DNA from: Sorghum bicolor
Taxonomy: Eukaryota > Streptophyta > Magnoliopsida > Poales > Poaceae
Reading direction: 5' to 3'
DNA length: 64,000 nucleotides
Assembly: GCF_000003195.3 (NCBI RefSeq)
Contig: NC_012871.2
Location: 16,004,293-16,068,292, forward strand
Shown: piece by piece, positions 10,707-21,746 of the stretch
How the letters are laid out: each line of letters begins with the position of its first letter
Position numbering within the stretch: position 1 is the stretch's first letter
The notes under the pieces: generated by a model
Database searches by the model: none
Seen by the model: only the letters and a program-made list of their open reading frames with translations
Told to the model about the DNA's origin: nothing
Translations under genes and position numbers: made by a program

Positions 10707-12139
10707 TGGATAGGTTCGCCGATAATGGAAAATTAGGCCAGGGATTCACATCGGCCGATGATTTGGTAGAAGTAGATATAGGTAGTGGTGATAAGCCTAG
10801 ACCTACTTTTATTAGTGCTAAGTTAAATTCTGAGTGTAAGCAGCAGTTGACTGATTTGTTAAAGGAATATAAAGACTGCTTTGCTTGGGATTATACTGAG
10901 ATGCCTGGTTTAGACCGATCGATTGTTGAACATCGGTTACCCATCAAGTCTAGATTTTGGCCACATCAACAGCCAGCTCGTCGATGTAATCCTAATGTTT
11001 TTCCTGATATTAAGGCCGAAATAACCAAACTGATTGAAGCTAAGTTTATTCGGCAGTGTCGGTATGCCGAGTGGATTTCCAATGTGGTTCCAGTTTACAA
11101 GAAAAATGGAAAGCTTCGGGTTTGCATTGATTTCAGGAATCTCAATAAAGCTACGTCGATGGATGGCTACCCAATGCCAGTTGCCGATCTGCTAGTTGAT
11201 GCTGCGGCTGGGCATCGGATCATGAGCTTTATGGATGGTAATGCAGGATATAATCAAATATTCATGGCTGAAGAAGATATTCCCAAGACTGCATTTAGAT
11301 GCCCTGGTCATGTTGGGTTATTTGAATGGATAGTCATGACCTTTGGCTTGAAAAATACTGGTGCTACTTATCAGAGGGCTATGAATTTTATTTTTTATGA
11401 GTTCATCGGCAAGCTGGTGGAGATTTATATTGATGATGTGGTGGTTAAGTCCGGGGACTTCACAAAGCATCTTGCCGATTTGCGAAAGGTGTTGGAATGC
11501 ACAAGGAAGCATGGTTTAAAGATGAATCCCAATAAGTGTGCATTTGGTGTATCGGCAGGACAATTCCTTGGTTTCATGGTGCATCAGAGAGGGATTGAGA
11601 TTAGTCAGAGGTCCATTGATGCTATCAACAAAATAGTTGCTCCCACGAACAAGACTGAGCTCCAGTCCTTGATCGGCAAGGTAAATTTTATCAGGAGGTT
11701 TATATCTAATTTATCTGGTAAAATTCGTGCTTTCAGTCCTTTACTTAAGTTGAAAGCCGATCAAGAGTTTGTCTAGGGGAAGGAGCAACAATTGGCCTTG
11801 GATGAAATCAAGAATTATTTAGTAAATCCTCCAGTTCTTATTCCACCTCAGCAAGGGAAGCCCTTCAGATTGTATTTGTCTACCGATGGGGTGGTCATCG
11901 GTTCGGCTTTAATTCAAGAATTTGAAGGGAAGGAATGTGTGATTTACTATTTAAGCAAGAGATTGGTTGATGCTGAGACTAGGTATTCGGCCATTGAAAA
12001 TTTATGTTTATGTCTCTATTTCTCATGTACTAAGTTGAGACACTATTTGTTATCGGCCGAATGCACTGTCATATGCAAAGACAATGTGGTCCGATATATG
12101 CTGTCTATGCCTATTATGAGTGGCAGAATCGGTAATTGA
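10706..12139 (+). pseudogene. Reverse transcriptase and first RNase H of gypsy-1
   Basis: The RT starts at the ATG of the TAATG junction. Visible motifs are the N-terminal MPGLDRSIVEHRLP, KKNGKLRVCIDFRNLNKAT, the FRCPGHVGLFEWIVMTFGLK block, the catalytic YIDDVVV, and the thumb/connection region. A TAG at 11774 (Trp in gypsy-2) interrupts the link into the first RNase H-like segment (11792-12139, FRLYLSTDG...YLSKRL), which itself ends at a TGA (12137) that also replaces a Trp. The catalytic YIDD is intact. The gene is not translatable in one piece. Confidence 0.9.
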
Positions 12140-12142
12140 ATC

Positions 12143-13938
12143 TTGGCTCTGTCGGAGTTCGATTTGCGTTACGAATCGGCCAAAGCGGTTAAGGGACAGA
12201 TTATGGCCGATTTTGTGACTCAACATTGCGGTACAGTGGAAACTTTGGAAATTGTACCTTGGACGCTCTTCTTTGATGGATCCACGTGTGATCGGGGGGC
12301 AGGAATCGGCATCGTGTTAATTTCCCCTCGGGGAAGGAAGTATGAATTCTCTTTGCCGATTGTTGCCACGTCAACAAATAATCAAGCTGAGTATCAAGCT
12401 TTGATAAAGGGGTTGGAATTGCTAAGGGAAGTTCCTGTTGATGCTGTTGAAATCTTCGGAGATTCTATGCTGGTTATAAATCAATTGGCTGGAAGCTATG
12501 AATGCCGAAGCGAGGTTTTGATAACTTATCACGAAAGAAGTATGCAATTGTTAAAGGAATTCAGGGATTTCCGATTAGAGCATGTTCCTAGATTGCATAA
12601 TGAAGAGGCCAATCGGTTGGCTCAATATGCCTCAGGATATCAGCCCATGATTAATGCGATATCGGCAATCGGTGCCGATGATTGGAGGAAAGAAATCATT
12701 GATTATTTAAAGGATCCGTCCAAGAAAGTTGAGCGACGTGTTCGATTTCAAGCTACCAAGTATGTGCTCCTTGAAGATGAGTTGTATTACCGAACTATTG
12801 ATGGGATTCTTCTCAAGTGCTTAGGTGATGATGAAGCCAAGAATTTGATGGGAGAGATCCATGAGGGAGTGTGTGGAGCACATCAATCGGCATTCAAGAT
12901 GAAGTGGATGATTAGGAGGAATGGGTATTATTGTCCAACCATACTTGAGGATTGCTTTAAATATTTCAAGGGGTGTCAAGGATGTCAGAAATTTGGCAAT
13001 ATTCAAAGAGCACCTGCATCAGCCATGAATCCCATTATTAAACCTTGGCCGTTCCGAGGATGGGCTATTGACTTGATCGGTCAGATTTATCCACCATCCA
13101 GCAAAGGGCGTAAGTTTATCTTGGTTGCCACCGATTATTTTACCAAATGGATTAAAGCTATTCCTTTGAAGAAAGTTACATCGGCCAATATGATCGATTT
13201 CGTGAAGGAACATATTATTTACCGATTTGGAATTCCTCAAACAATCACTACCGATCAGGGTACTATGTTCACATCGGGAGAGTTTGATGAATTTGCAATC
13301 GGCATGGGGATTAAAGTATTGAATTCTTCTCCTTATTACGCTCAAGCTAATGGGCAGGCCGAGGCATCTAACAAAGGAATTATCAAGCTTATTAAGCGGA
13401 AAGTTGATGAAAATCCTAGGAGGTGGCACACATTGTTAAATGAGGCTTTATGGTCATACCGGATGGCTTGTCACGGATCGACTAAGGTTTCACCTTATCA
13501 GTTGGTGTATGGACACGACGCAGTGTTACCTTGGGAAATTAAGACTGGGTCTAGGCGACTATCTTTTCAAGATCAATTGGCTACCGATGATTATGCTACT
13601 TGATGACAGACGAGTTGGATGATCTAGCAGGGCATCGGCTAAGGGCTTTGATGAGTATAGAAGAGAATAAGAAGAGAGTTGCCAGGTGGTATGATAAGAA
13701 AGTGAAGGCTAAGGAGTTTGCCGATGGAGAATTAGTATGGAAACTAATCTTACCGATCGGGACTAAAAGTTCAAAATTCGGGAAGTGGTCTCCCAATTGG
13801 GAGGGTCCCTATCGGATAAGTCGATCGGCTCCTGGTAACGCCTATATTCTAGAAACTCTTGAAGGAGTTGAATTTCCTAGAGCATTAAATGGTAAATATC
13901 TAAAGAAGTATTACCCAAGCATATGGGTCGATGCATGA
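12143..13938 (+). pseudogene. Second RNase H plus integrase of gypsy-1
   Basis: The second, archaeal-type RNase H spans about 12255-12640: FFDGSTCDRGAGIG, NNQAEYQALIKGLE, IFGDSMLVINQL and HVPRLHNEEANRLA. The last block has Asn where the fourth acidic residue is usual. Integrase follows: HHCC zinc finger (HEGVCGAH...CQGCQKFG, about 12860-12990) and the DDE core with WAIDLIG, TTDQGTMF and NGQAEASNKG. A one-base deletion near 13603 shifts the reading to the frame that ends at 13938 (GKWSPNWEGPYRI...YYPSIWVDA), the C-terminal DNA-binding part. No chromodomain follows. Confidence 0.9.
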
Positions 13939-13944
13939 AAGTTT

Positions 13945-14045
13945 AAATGCCGATAACATCCCTATCGGCTGGGTCAAAATGTATCTAGGACCGGACTAAG
14001 TGTTTTAAAAGGTGCCGGTAACAGTCCTATCGGCTAGACCAAATA
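13945..14045. promoter_or_regulatory. Palindromic GCCGATA/TATCGGC hairpins between convergent ORFs
   Basis: Two imperfect palindromes, GCCGATAACATCCCTATCGG(C) and GCCGGTAACAGTCCTATCGG(C), lie between the end of integrase (13938) and the end of the antisense gene (14096). Gypsy-2 has related palindromes at the corresponding place (about 50318-50402). Their position suggests a role in 3'-end formation or in separating convergent transcripts, but this is inference. Confidence 0.5.
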
Positions 14046-14095
14046 TCAGGAAGGTTGGAAAGCAGAAAGGGGCAAGTATGTTGCCAATGAAGAGC

Positions 14096-17000
14096 TCACA
14101 TGTTCAACAGCGCTTGGATAACCGATAGAGCGAGCAAACGGACTTGGTTGGCTCCTTCTATCTCTTTGGTGTCTTCATCGACAGAGCCTTCCACCGGCTT
14201 CAACTTCTTATTTATCTGTAGCGCTCTGCGACCATGGACATTTCGCTCCTGTTCAAGGAGTCTGATCGCCTCAGACAGCTGGTTTTCCTCTTGTTGAGCT
14301 TGGGACAAGGCTTCTTCTACTTGTTTGAGTTCTGCCAGCAGGGCTTCTCTTCTTGCCGATAGGTCAGAAATCTTTTGCCTCAATGCATCCTCTGAGGACT
14401 TTAAGATGCTGATGCTCTTGTGCTTCTCATCGGCAAGGAGCTTCACTTTCATCATCTCCTCAGAAAGCTGAGTCTGAGCAGCTCTGTCGGCAAGACGCTG
14501 GGTAGCTCTCTGATACTGCAGCTGACGTCTCTCTAGATGTGCAGCTTGGAAAAGGATTTCTTCAGCGTCGGTAGGGATTTGGCCTCTGAGGGTCTTGAAC
14601 AAAGCCTTGGCTGGATCGGAGTCATCAACCAGTTGGGCCGTATCTTGGTGAAGGAGGGCTGATAACTCTTCTAACTTTGCCCTGATTTCTGCCGATGTAA
14701 TTCCAACTACATGGGAAGAACTTGCCTCCTCACCTTCATCTTCAGAGATGTCGATGGCGAAGGAGAACAAGCTGTCAGGAGAGTCATGTTCCTAAAAAGG
14801 AAATAAAATGAGTCATTCCATGGTCAAGTATTGACAGATAATATCGATAGAGGTTGGGTGACTTACTTGTTTCAGAGCAATCTCTTGCCTCTGAGTGGAA
14901 AATGCCGATGGAACTACAGGTTGATCGACTGGGGTTGCCGATGGAACTATGTCAACTAAAAAAATAACAGAAGCAGTTATAAGACAGGGAAATAAGTTCA
15001 TCGGCAATAATTTCATAAAAGGTATGTTACCTTGAGGGGGAGCAGTACTTGTCTAGATGGAGGAGACTACCGATGCTATGATCGAACTTGCTGGATCAGC
15101 AGTCTGCTCATGCACGTCAGCCGAAGTGTCTTCTGGCTGAGGTACTTCTGATTGGGGCTCTTCTGGTTGGGGTTCTTCCACTTGGGGTGTTTCTTGTGGC
15201 TGACAAGGAGATGGTACCTGCTGTGTCTGTGTTTCTGGAGAAGAGGGAGAAGATTCTAACGGGATTGGAGATACTGGGGGAGGAGAAGGCGTTGCTACTC
15301 TTTGGCGCTTTGCTTGTGCTCTGGTACTCTTGGCACCCTTTCTCTTCGGCTGACTAGACTGGGGGGCATCGGTACTTATGCTTCTGGTCCTTGCCGATGC
15401 GCCGGTGTGCTGGTACAACAATAAGAAGTTGTGAGTGCAGGTGTAATCGGTACAAGAATGGAATCGGTAAAAGAATTTGAGAGTTATCTTGAAGGCTTGT
15501 GCCAAAGCAGAGGCAACTACCGATGGAGATGTCTTTGTCCGCTTAGTGGTGACTTTCTTGAGGCATACACCTCGGTGCATTATGGCGGCCAGGGTGGGGG
15601 CATTGTATCCGATTGAGGAGATTGGACCTGATGGAAAAAGATCAATCGGCTTGCCACTCCTACTGACCGATGGTGGTGTATCGTCGACCTGTAATATAAC
15701 ACAGAAAGTAAGTTACCGATGAAAGTGAGAATAAAAGGATTGGAACATCGGTTTGGAAATACTTACAGTGTTATCAGGGATTTTGTACTGGGGATCGATC
15801 ATGCCGCGGTACGTAAGAGCCGATTTGCAGAACAAATGCTCCTTCCATTCTTCCCACCACTGCTTGTAGGCCTGAGTAATGAAGAGGGCCGGAACCCACT
15901 CTGACAAATCTGCATCGATATCAGCATTTGGGGGCAGTTGAGCTACCCTGGTCCACTCGAGGAGGCTGGTGATGGTTTCCCTGGGTTTTATCACATCGGC
16001 ATAACAGAGTGCAATCGGCAGCTGGCCGAAAGCTAGTTGACGGGCTAGTGCCGATGGATTGTAAAACTTGTAGGTCTGGTTGGAGGCTTTCCCACTGGTA
16101 TAGCTCTGGGAGTGATCAGTGCCATCATCACCTCATGATCCTTGTTGAGAGCATCGTTGAATTGATGGAAGACCAAGGGAAACATAGTCTCTGGATCTTC
16201 ATTAGGCATCCACGCCCGCTGTTCTCTGGTCAGGCCTTCGTATAAGGTCTGGAAGAATCGGCTGACCTGGTCTGCGTTGCTGCCTATACCAGGTAGAACT
16301 ATGACAGCCTCGCCAAAGTTCAGAGGAGGACGAGTTGCCGATTCTTCTTCATCCAATTCATAGTCCTCAGCTATATCTCTAGGGAAGCGTTGTGCAGAGA
16401 GATTGAACTTGAGACGCTTGTGCATATGGAGATTGAGCCACATATTGATGAACTACCAAGGGCCCCCTAAGTTGCTGATGGACTGGCCAAACAGGAGTTT
16501 TCTGGCTACTTGATGGAGAAGATGGTAGGCAGCGCCAAGTAGGTATCGGCCGAGGGGAAATCGGCCACCATTAGCTAATTTCTCTGCTGCTGATAGGTAA
16601 ACAGGGGTTGGTCCTGCCGATCGACCACAGAACACGAATTTATCCAACCACATGTTCAGGAAGGTGGTTTGTTCCTTTATGTTGACAGGCCCCGTTCTGC
16701 GGTACTTCTGAATGTATCCTGACCAGCCGCCGATAGCGCGGGTTTCCACTTTGGCACTAGGCGTGGTGTCAAATAGGTGACTGCTATCGGCAGTGGATAC
16801 ATCTAAGCCGGTGAGCATAAGCACATCGGCAAGAGTGGGAGAAGTAGGGCCGTGACCAAAGACGAAGGCATTGAGTGTGTCTGACCAGAAATATGATGCA
16901 GCTATCAGCAGTGACTCATTCCTATGCATATCGGCAATGGACAACCTGATGCACTGGTCCAGTTTTCGTTCACCCCACTGAACTTCATTTGAGTGACTGA

Positions 17001-17350
17001 CTCTCAAGAACCAATCCTTCCATCCTACGGTAGGACTGGGCCAGGAACGAAAGGTATCCTTTCACAGATTTAGAGAAAAGTTCTCGGCTCTAAAGGGGAT
17101 TCTGTTTGTTTCTGCGTTGATTAAATCGGTGGGATCTGGGTTCCCTAGCGGACCGAGGCATTGGAGGTGTGGCTGATCGGTAGGGATGACGATTTTATTG
17201 GACAAATCCTAATGGTTTTTGGGGTAAAAAGAAGAACAAAAGGAAAAAGAGGAATGTTCAGTAAAATAAATTACGGATGAACAAGGATGTGGTAAAAGTA
17301 CAAGAGGTGGGGTGATGAACTGACCTCGGGGACAGCAAAGTGATGACCAT
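14096..17350 (-). pseudogene. Antisense PMD/coiled-coil gene of gypsy-1 (six exons, decayed)
   Basis: This gene runs opposite to gag-pol. The ATG at 17350 (MVITLLSPR) is followed by a GT donor, and the next exon opens after CATTAG near 17211 with DLSNKIVIPTDQPH. The main exon (about 15770-17210) encodes a plant mobile domain: VFGHGPTSPTLADVLMLTGL, then ANGGRFPLGRYLL and the TQAYKQWWEEWKEHLF block. Later exons give a Pro/Gln-rich, basic segment (15053-15400) and a coiled coil (14096-14770, LEELSALLHQ...VEEALSQAQQEENQ). PMD proteins of host genomes (MAIN/MAIL1 in Arabidopsis) act in transposon silencing; the role of the element-borne form is unknown. Stops (for example near 17060 and 16454) and a frameshift near 16045 disable this copy. 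The better-preserved exon structure is in gypsy-2. Confidence 0.75.
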
Positions 17351-17500
17351 CTCCTCGTAAAGAAAATGTTCGAAGACTTTGAGGTTGGTGAAGAAAGGCC
17401 TTCGTCGGAGTTCTTGGGGCTCTCGAACAGCGCCGCCGCCGGGAAAGTAGAGTTGAGGCTGTGGAATGATGTGATGGAGAAGGAGTACCCGAGAAGGAAC

Positions 17501-17509
17501 TATTTATAG
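17501..17509 (-). promoter_or_regulatory. TATA box of the antisense gene in gypsy-1
   Basis: TATTTATAG reads CTATAAATA on the minus strand, about 155 bp upstream of the antisense ATG. Gypsy-2 has the same box at the same distance (46809-46816), so the antisense gene has its own promoter outside the LTR. Confidence 0.65.
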
Positions 17510-17662
17510 GACAAAATGGGCAAGGGTAAAACTGACTTATCTTTTCGCCGTATCCGTGAAATCCGAGGGTACTCAGGTGGATATGGTAACTGTTCGCACG
17601 GTAATCAAGGGATTGTGCAGATGATTTGACAGGAAGCGGTCATAATCCGGAGATATTTCACT

Positions 17663-17820
17663 ATGCGGGATTTCCTAGTCGGTCCATCGGCAGTTCCTTG
17701 TAACGGTAATATTGTCGATGAGCGAATAAAGTGGAGATGTCCGGGATTTCTTGGTCAGTCCATCGGCAGTTCCTTGTAATGGTAATATTGCCGATGGGCG
17801 ATTAAAGTGGAGATGTCCGT
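17663..17820. repeat. 76-bp tandem duplication upstream of the antisense promoter
   Basis: Two adjacent copies share GGATTTC(C/T)T(A/G)GTC(G/A)GTCCATCGGCAG through GTGGAGATGTCCG, with a period of 76 bp. The corresponding segment of gypsy-2 (about 46590-46680) appears only once, so the duplication is specific to this copy. Confidence 0.8.
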
Positions 17821-17972
17821 TTGGGAGGTGGAGGAATTCGAGGAATCTGCGGAAGAATCGGGCCAAGGTTGTTCAGATTTAGGCTGTCGGTTGCCAAATT
17901 GGAAGAATTAATTGCGGAAAGGCATCATCACTACAGAGAATTTCGGAGCATTAATGATTTCATACTCCGAAA

Positions 17973-17983
17973 TTGGGGGCATG
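17973..17983 (+). other. Polypurine tract of gypsy-1
   Basis: ATTGGGGGCATG runs up to the 3' LTR (TGTTGACACC). The purine run is the expected plus-strand primer. Gypsy-2 has the complementary CCCCCCC run at 46410-46417. Confidence 0.75.
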
Positions 17984-18700
17984 TGTTGACACCGTTTTTG
18001 TACACGTATCCAGGATCGGTAGAGTGGGGATCGGCAAGATGGGGCAACAGTAATTGGTCTGCACAAGACTTACCGATGAGGATGGTTGCCGATGAAGGGA
18101 CGACTGAAAGTGACTAAGTCCATAACTAGTGATGCATTCATACCGATGGTCAGCGTTAGCTTTTGCCGATGACTATGATGAGGAGTCTGCCGACGATACA
18201 GAAGGAAGGCGTGAAGGTTGCCGATTGGTCCATGGTGGTGTCCCAGTTTGTCACGGGGAGATAGTTTTGTATTTTCCTTAGTTATTTAAATCGTTTTGTG
18301 TACGGATTTTGTTTAATTTGGAATTCGAGTCCTAGTCGTGTTTGGTTGTAGCTCTTTGAGCAGGGTATAAATGTAGACCCTAGGGCTTTGTAATCGATGA
18401 ATCAATCAATCAATCAAACACAAGTTTTTACTCATATTCTAGCATCTACTTTTTCGACGACTTCGTCACCTTTTTTCTTTTTACTACGAGTTCTTAGGAA
18501 TTCGTCGACTTAAGCTCGGCGTGTTCTCAAGTTCCGCGTGAATACCTCTTGGCCGTGGCATCCGGGCGCATCGCTGTTGTCAGGACCAAAGTATTCGAGT
18601 TATCACCTTTGCCGATAGTAAGGTCAAATCGGCTGGCACGCCTTAACGTTTAAATCGGGTATTAGCCCTTTGTGTTTGCAGATCAGCTTTTGCATCAACA
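17984..18700 (+). repeat. 3' LTR of gypsy-1
   Basis: It is 717 bp from TGTTGACACC to GCATCAACA, with an intact TATA box (GGGTATAAATG at about 18364) and exact AACCG duplication after it. It keeps several GCCGAT motifs that are GCTGAT in the 5' LTR (for example GTTGCCGAT at about 18087 against GTTGCTGAT at about 6354), a CpG-to-TpG pattern. Confidence 0.95.
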
Positions 18701-18705
18701 AACCG

Positions 18706-20313
18706 ACCTTCCCCACCTATTTAAGGAGGGGGAGAGGGAGGCTCCATGGATATCATCACATTCACAATCAACACTCCACCTTCAAGGCACTTGGGCACTA
18801 CCTCTTCTTAGTTTTTCCTTTTAGCTTTTAGAGAGAGAGTTAGGTGAGCTATCAAGGAGGGCTTGGCTCCTTGAAGAGAAACTTGGGTATGAATAAAGAA
18901 TATCTTTACTCCAAGTCCATGCCTTATCATGTCCGATATAGTTCTTCATATGAACTAGAGTATAGTTCTTATGCTATGGTATATGACATAGATCATAGGC
19001 CCTGTTTTATGATGCTAGCATATGAACTAGAATATAGTTCTAGTGAAAATGATATGACATACATTTTAGTATATAGTTCTTATAGTATAATGCTACCCTA
19101 GGGCTAGTAGTGTATTATATGAACTAGTGCTAAGTGTATGTTGTATTGTTCTCACTTAGGACTTTAGTCTAATTTCTTCATGTTAATTAATTGCCTAGAA
19201 ATAGCTTTGTGTGAAGATGGGGGTTTGTCATGCTCTTTTGAGTAGGCTCGGGCTTCTTACCTATCGATCCGTAGGGTCGGGGACCCGGGGGAGTCCGAGT
19301 AGGTTATTTGCATGTAAGCATGGTGCTTGGGTGTAAAGGCCGGGTAAATGCATTGTCCTAGTCCACGGTTGAGGGGATGGCGGTAGGTGGTGACAGCCCT
19401 GTCCGTCCTTGGCATTCCCCCACGTTCGGCTAGGGTGTAGGAGTCTAAATAGTTGCGGAGGTTGCTGGCAGACCAGTACTCGCGTAACCTCCCAAACCAT
19501 CTAAACACAGGACTAGATCGAAGTAGTATAATTACATGATTAACTTGTTCTATGACATGATCTGTATCTAGGACCACACCTGCTCCAATAGGTTGTTTGT
19601 TTATTCTTTGATTCAATTCATTCTTTTAGTCTCTTTTTATTCCTTAGCCCATATGTCATGCCTAGATTGTGATGGATCACTATTCTACATATAAATGTTT
19701 ATCACCTGCTATGACTTTTGATTCCATTATTGCTATCATAATTACTTTGATCTATGCTTATCTTAGAATCCTTAACATATTAAGCCTTCCTTAGAGAGAA
19801 CCTATAAATACGATACTCGGTAAATCCCCAGGTTGAAATGCTACACGATAATTCCCGTCCGCTTGCGGTACTTAAACTCCAAACCTAAGGAACTATCACT
19901 CCGGTATATACTTAACACTATTGCTAGACATGCACCGAGCTAGTGACTTGTTAAGGAATACCAACATGGCAATCCTAGTGCCACTACCATGATTAAAAAT
20001 TGGAACCCTACCCTAACGGTAATAAGGCGTCGTTATCAGGAAGGTAGATCTAGCTTCCTATTCAAGGTGGTGATGCTACGGATCTGCCAATACAACACTG
20101 CCAATGTCATTATCATGAGTAGAGCAGAACCCTATTCTAGGTAGCGACGCTAAGAAACGCTAACAAGCATTTCTGGCACCGTTGCTTAGGATAGATTTAT
20201 ACTCTAATCTTGGTGATTGCATTAGTAAGTGTTCTCACGACATTTCTGACATCGTTGCTGAGGACGGATTAAACCCTGTTCTTAGTGATGACGTTAAGAA
20301 ATGCCAACAAGCA
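18706..20313 (+). repeat. Athila-like LTR, part downstream of the gypsy-1 insertion
   Basis: The sequence continues directly from 6250 once gypsy-1 and one AACCG are set aside. It contains TATTTAAGG (about 18718), a pyrimidine-rich leader and long noncoding R/U5-like sequence, and it ends AACAAGCA next to the primer site. The last 150 bp hold three imperfect 71-72-bp units, each ending in a primer-site-like string. Confidence 0.6.
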
Positions 20314-20318
20314 TTTCT

Positions 20319-20336
20319 GGCGCCGTTGCCGGGGAA
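20319..20336 (+). other. Primer-binding site, tRNA-Asp type
   Basis: TGGCGCCGTTGCCGGGGA is the primer site characteristic of Athila-group elements, complementary to the 3' end of tRNA-Asp. Two decayed copies precede it at about 20173 (TGGCACCGTTGCTTAGGA) and 20246 (TGACATCGTTGCTGAGGA). Confidence 0.9.
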
Positions 20337-20540
20337 GACAAATATGAAAATGATTCTAGATAAATATAATCATGTAATCTGATGTGCGTAATGAGTCAAT
20401 TGTTATGCAGGCTAACTCTGCCTGTTTTCTCCCTGTTGTGGATAAAACAGGAGGAATAGTGTATGCCTGGTTTCTCTTTGCCGGAAAACTACATCTCCGA
20501 TCCCGAGGCACTCCTAAGGACTAGACGGTCTTGAACCATT

Positions 20541-21746
20541 TTGTCTTATGCTACTCCACCGACAAGTGAACCAGCCGGTACCGCACCAACCCCGAACGAA
20601 CTCATGGCCGCCGAGAAGACACTCCGCGAGTTCTCCGTGCCCGCTATCACCAACGTGGCCACTGGCCCCGCTGTTGACACGGCCGGCAAGAACTTCGAGC
20701 TACGCACCGGCCTGATCACCATGGTGCAGGCGAGCCCATTCTGTGGGTTGCCAAGCGAGGATGCGAATGCACACCTTCAACACTTCCTGGAGCTATGTGA
20801 CACGATTGTCATCAAGGACATCACTCCTGATGTCATTCGGCTCCGCCTCTTTCCTTTCTCCCTCGTGGGGAAGGCGAGGAGGTGGTTCTATCAAGATAAG
20901 GAAGCTGTCACCACGTGGGCAAAATGCTCCGCGGCATTCCTCGCCAAGTTCTTCCACATAAGCAAAACTAATGCTTTGAGGGGAAGGATTGCCAGTTTTC
21001 AACAAAATGCTAGCAAAACAATCCCTAAAGCATGGGAGCGGCTACAAGAGTACATCCTAAGCTGCCCCCATCACGGCATGGAGAACTAGATGGTGCTCCA
21101 GAGCTTCTACAATGGGCTCACGCCCATGTCGAAGGGACACCTAGACGCCGCCGCTGGAGGCGCGTTCCTATCACTTACCACCGTCGGGGCCAAGGCCCTG
21201 ATCAAGAAGATGGTAGAACACCAGAGCTGGGGGGAGGACAAAACTCAACCACCAGCTGCCAAAACACAAAAAGGCATGCATACCGTGAAGGAGACGGATA
21301 TGCTTGCCGCAAAAATAGATTTATTGATGAAGCAACTCACCGAGAGGAACCAAGAGAACCCCTCGAACTCGGTGAAGGCCATAGACTCGCACATGACGTG
21401 CGAGGTCTGTGGAGAAGTTGGCCATTCGGGGAATGATTGCCCCAAAACCCATGAAGACGCTGCCTACATCAACAACGAGTTCCGCCAACAAGGAGGCGCC
21501 AACCAAGGTAATGGTTGGAATAATCAGTCATGCTCTTCATTCTAAGGTAATTCAAGTTTTAATTTGAATCAACCTTCATTAAAACACCTAGTTCTTGGAC
21601 AAGCTAAAATAAATGAAAACTTAACTAAAAAGTTGCTGTCCAATAATAAGGTTTTAGAAAACATAAATACAAAAATAGAAAACCTTGCCTCTTCCGTACA
21701 AAACCAACTGAGCTTTAATAAAATGATAGAAACACAACTAGCTTAG
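20541..21746 (+). pseudogene. Athila-like Gag
   Basis: The capsid-like region includes NAHLQHFLELCDTI, RLRLFPFSLVGKARRWFY and AFLAKFF, the typical retrotransposon gag signature. A TAG at 21087 splits the frame after HGMEN, and the same product resumes with MVLQSFYNGLTP in a new ORF at 21090. A CCHC zinc knuckle, CEVCGEVGHSGNDC, is at about 21400. Another stop (TAA at 21543) precedes a leucine- and asparagine-rich C-terminal tail (21564-21746). No protease or RT follows; after about 350 bp of AT-rich sequence comes the second ORF. The start ATG at 20541 may not be the original one. Confidence 0.85.

Larger units (their letters stand above)
6251..18700 (+). mobile_element. Tat-lineage Ty3/gypsy LTR retrotransposon, copy 1 (gypsy-1)
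   Basis: This is a structurally complete 12.45-kb element: two 717-bp LTRs (TGTT...AACA), gag, protease, reverse transcriptase, RNase H plus a second RNase H-like domain, integrase, then a minus-strand gene before the 3' LTR. The gag-PR-RT-RH-IN order marks Ty3/gypsy. The extra archaeal-type RNase H and the long region with an antisense ORF after integrase mark the Tat lineage (Grande/RIRE2/Ogre relatives). There is no chromodomain. Six in-frame stops in gag, stops in pol and frameshifts make it non-coding now. It inserted into the Athila-like LTR with duplication of AACCG. Confidence 0.95.

Noticed and set aside
20164..20340. CRISPR-like array from regular 71-72-bp repeats
   Set aside because: Only three decayed direct units at an LTR and primer-site junction in a plant retroelement; no spacer logic or cas genes.
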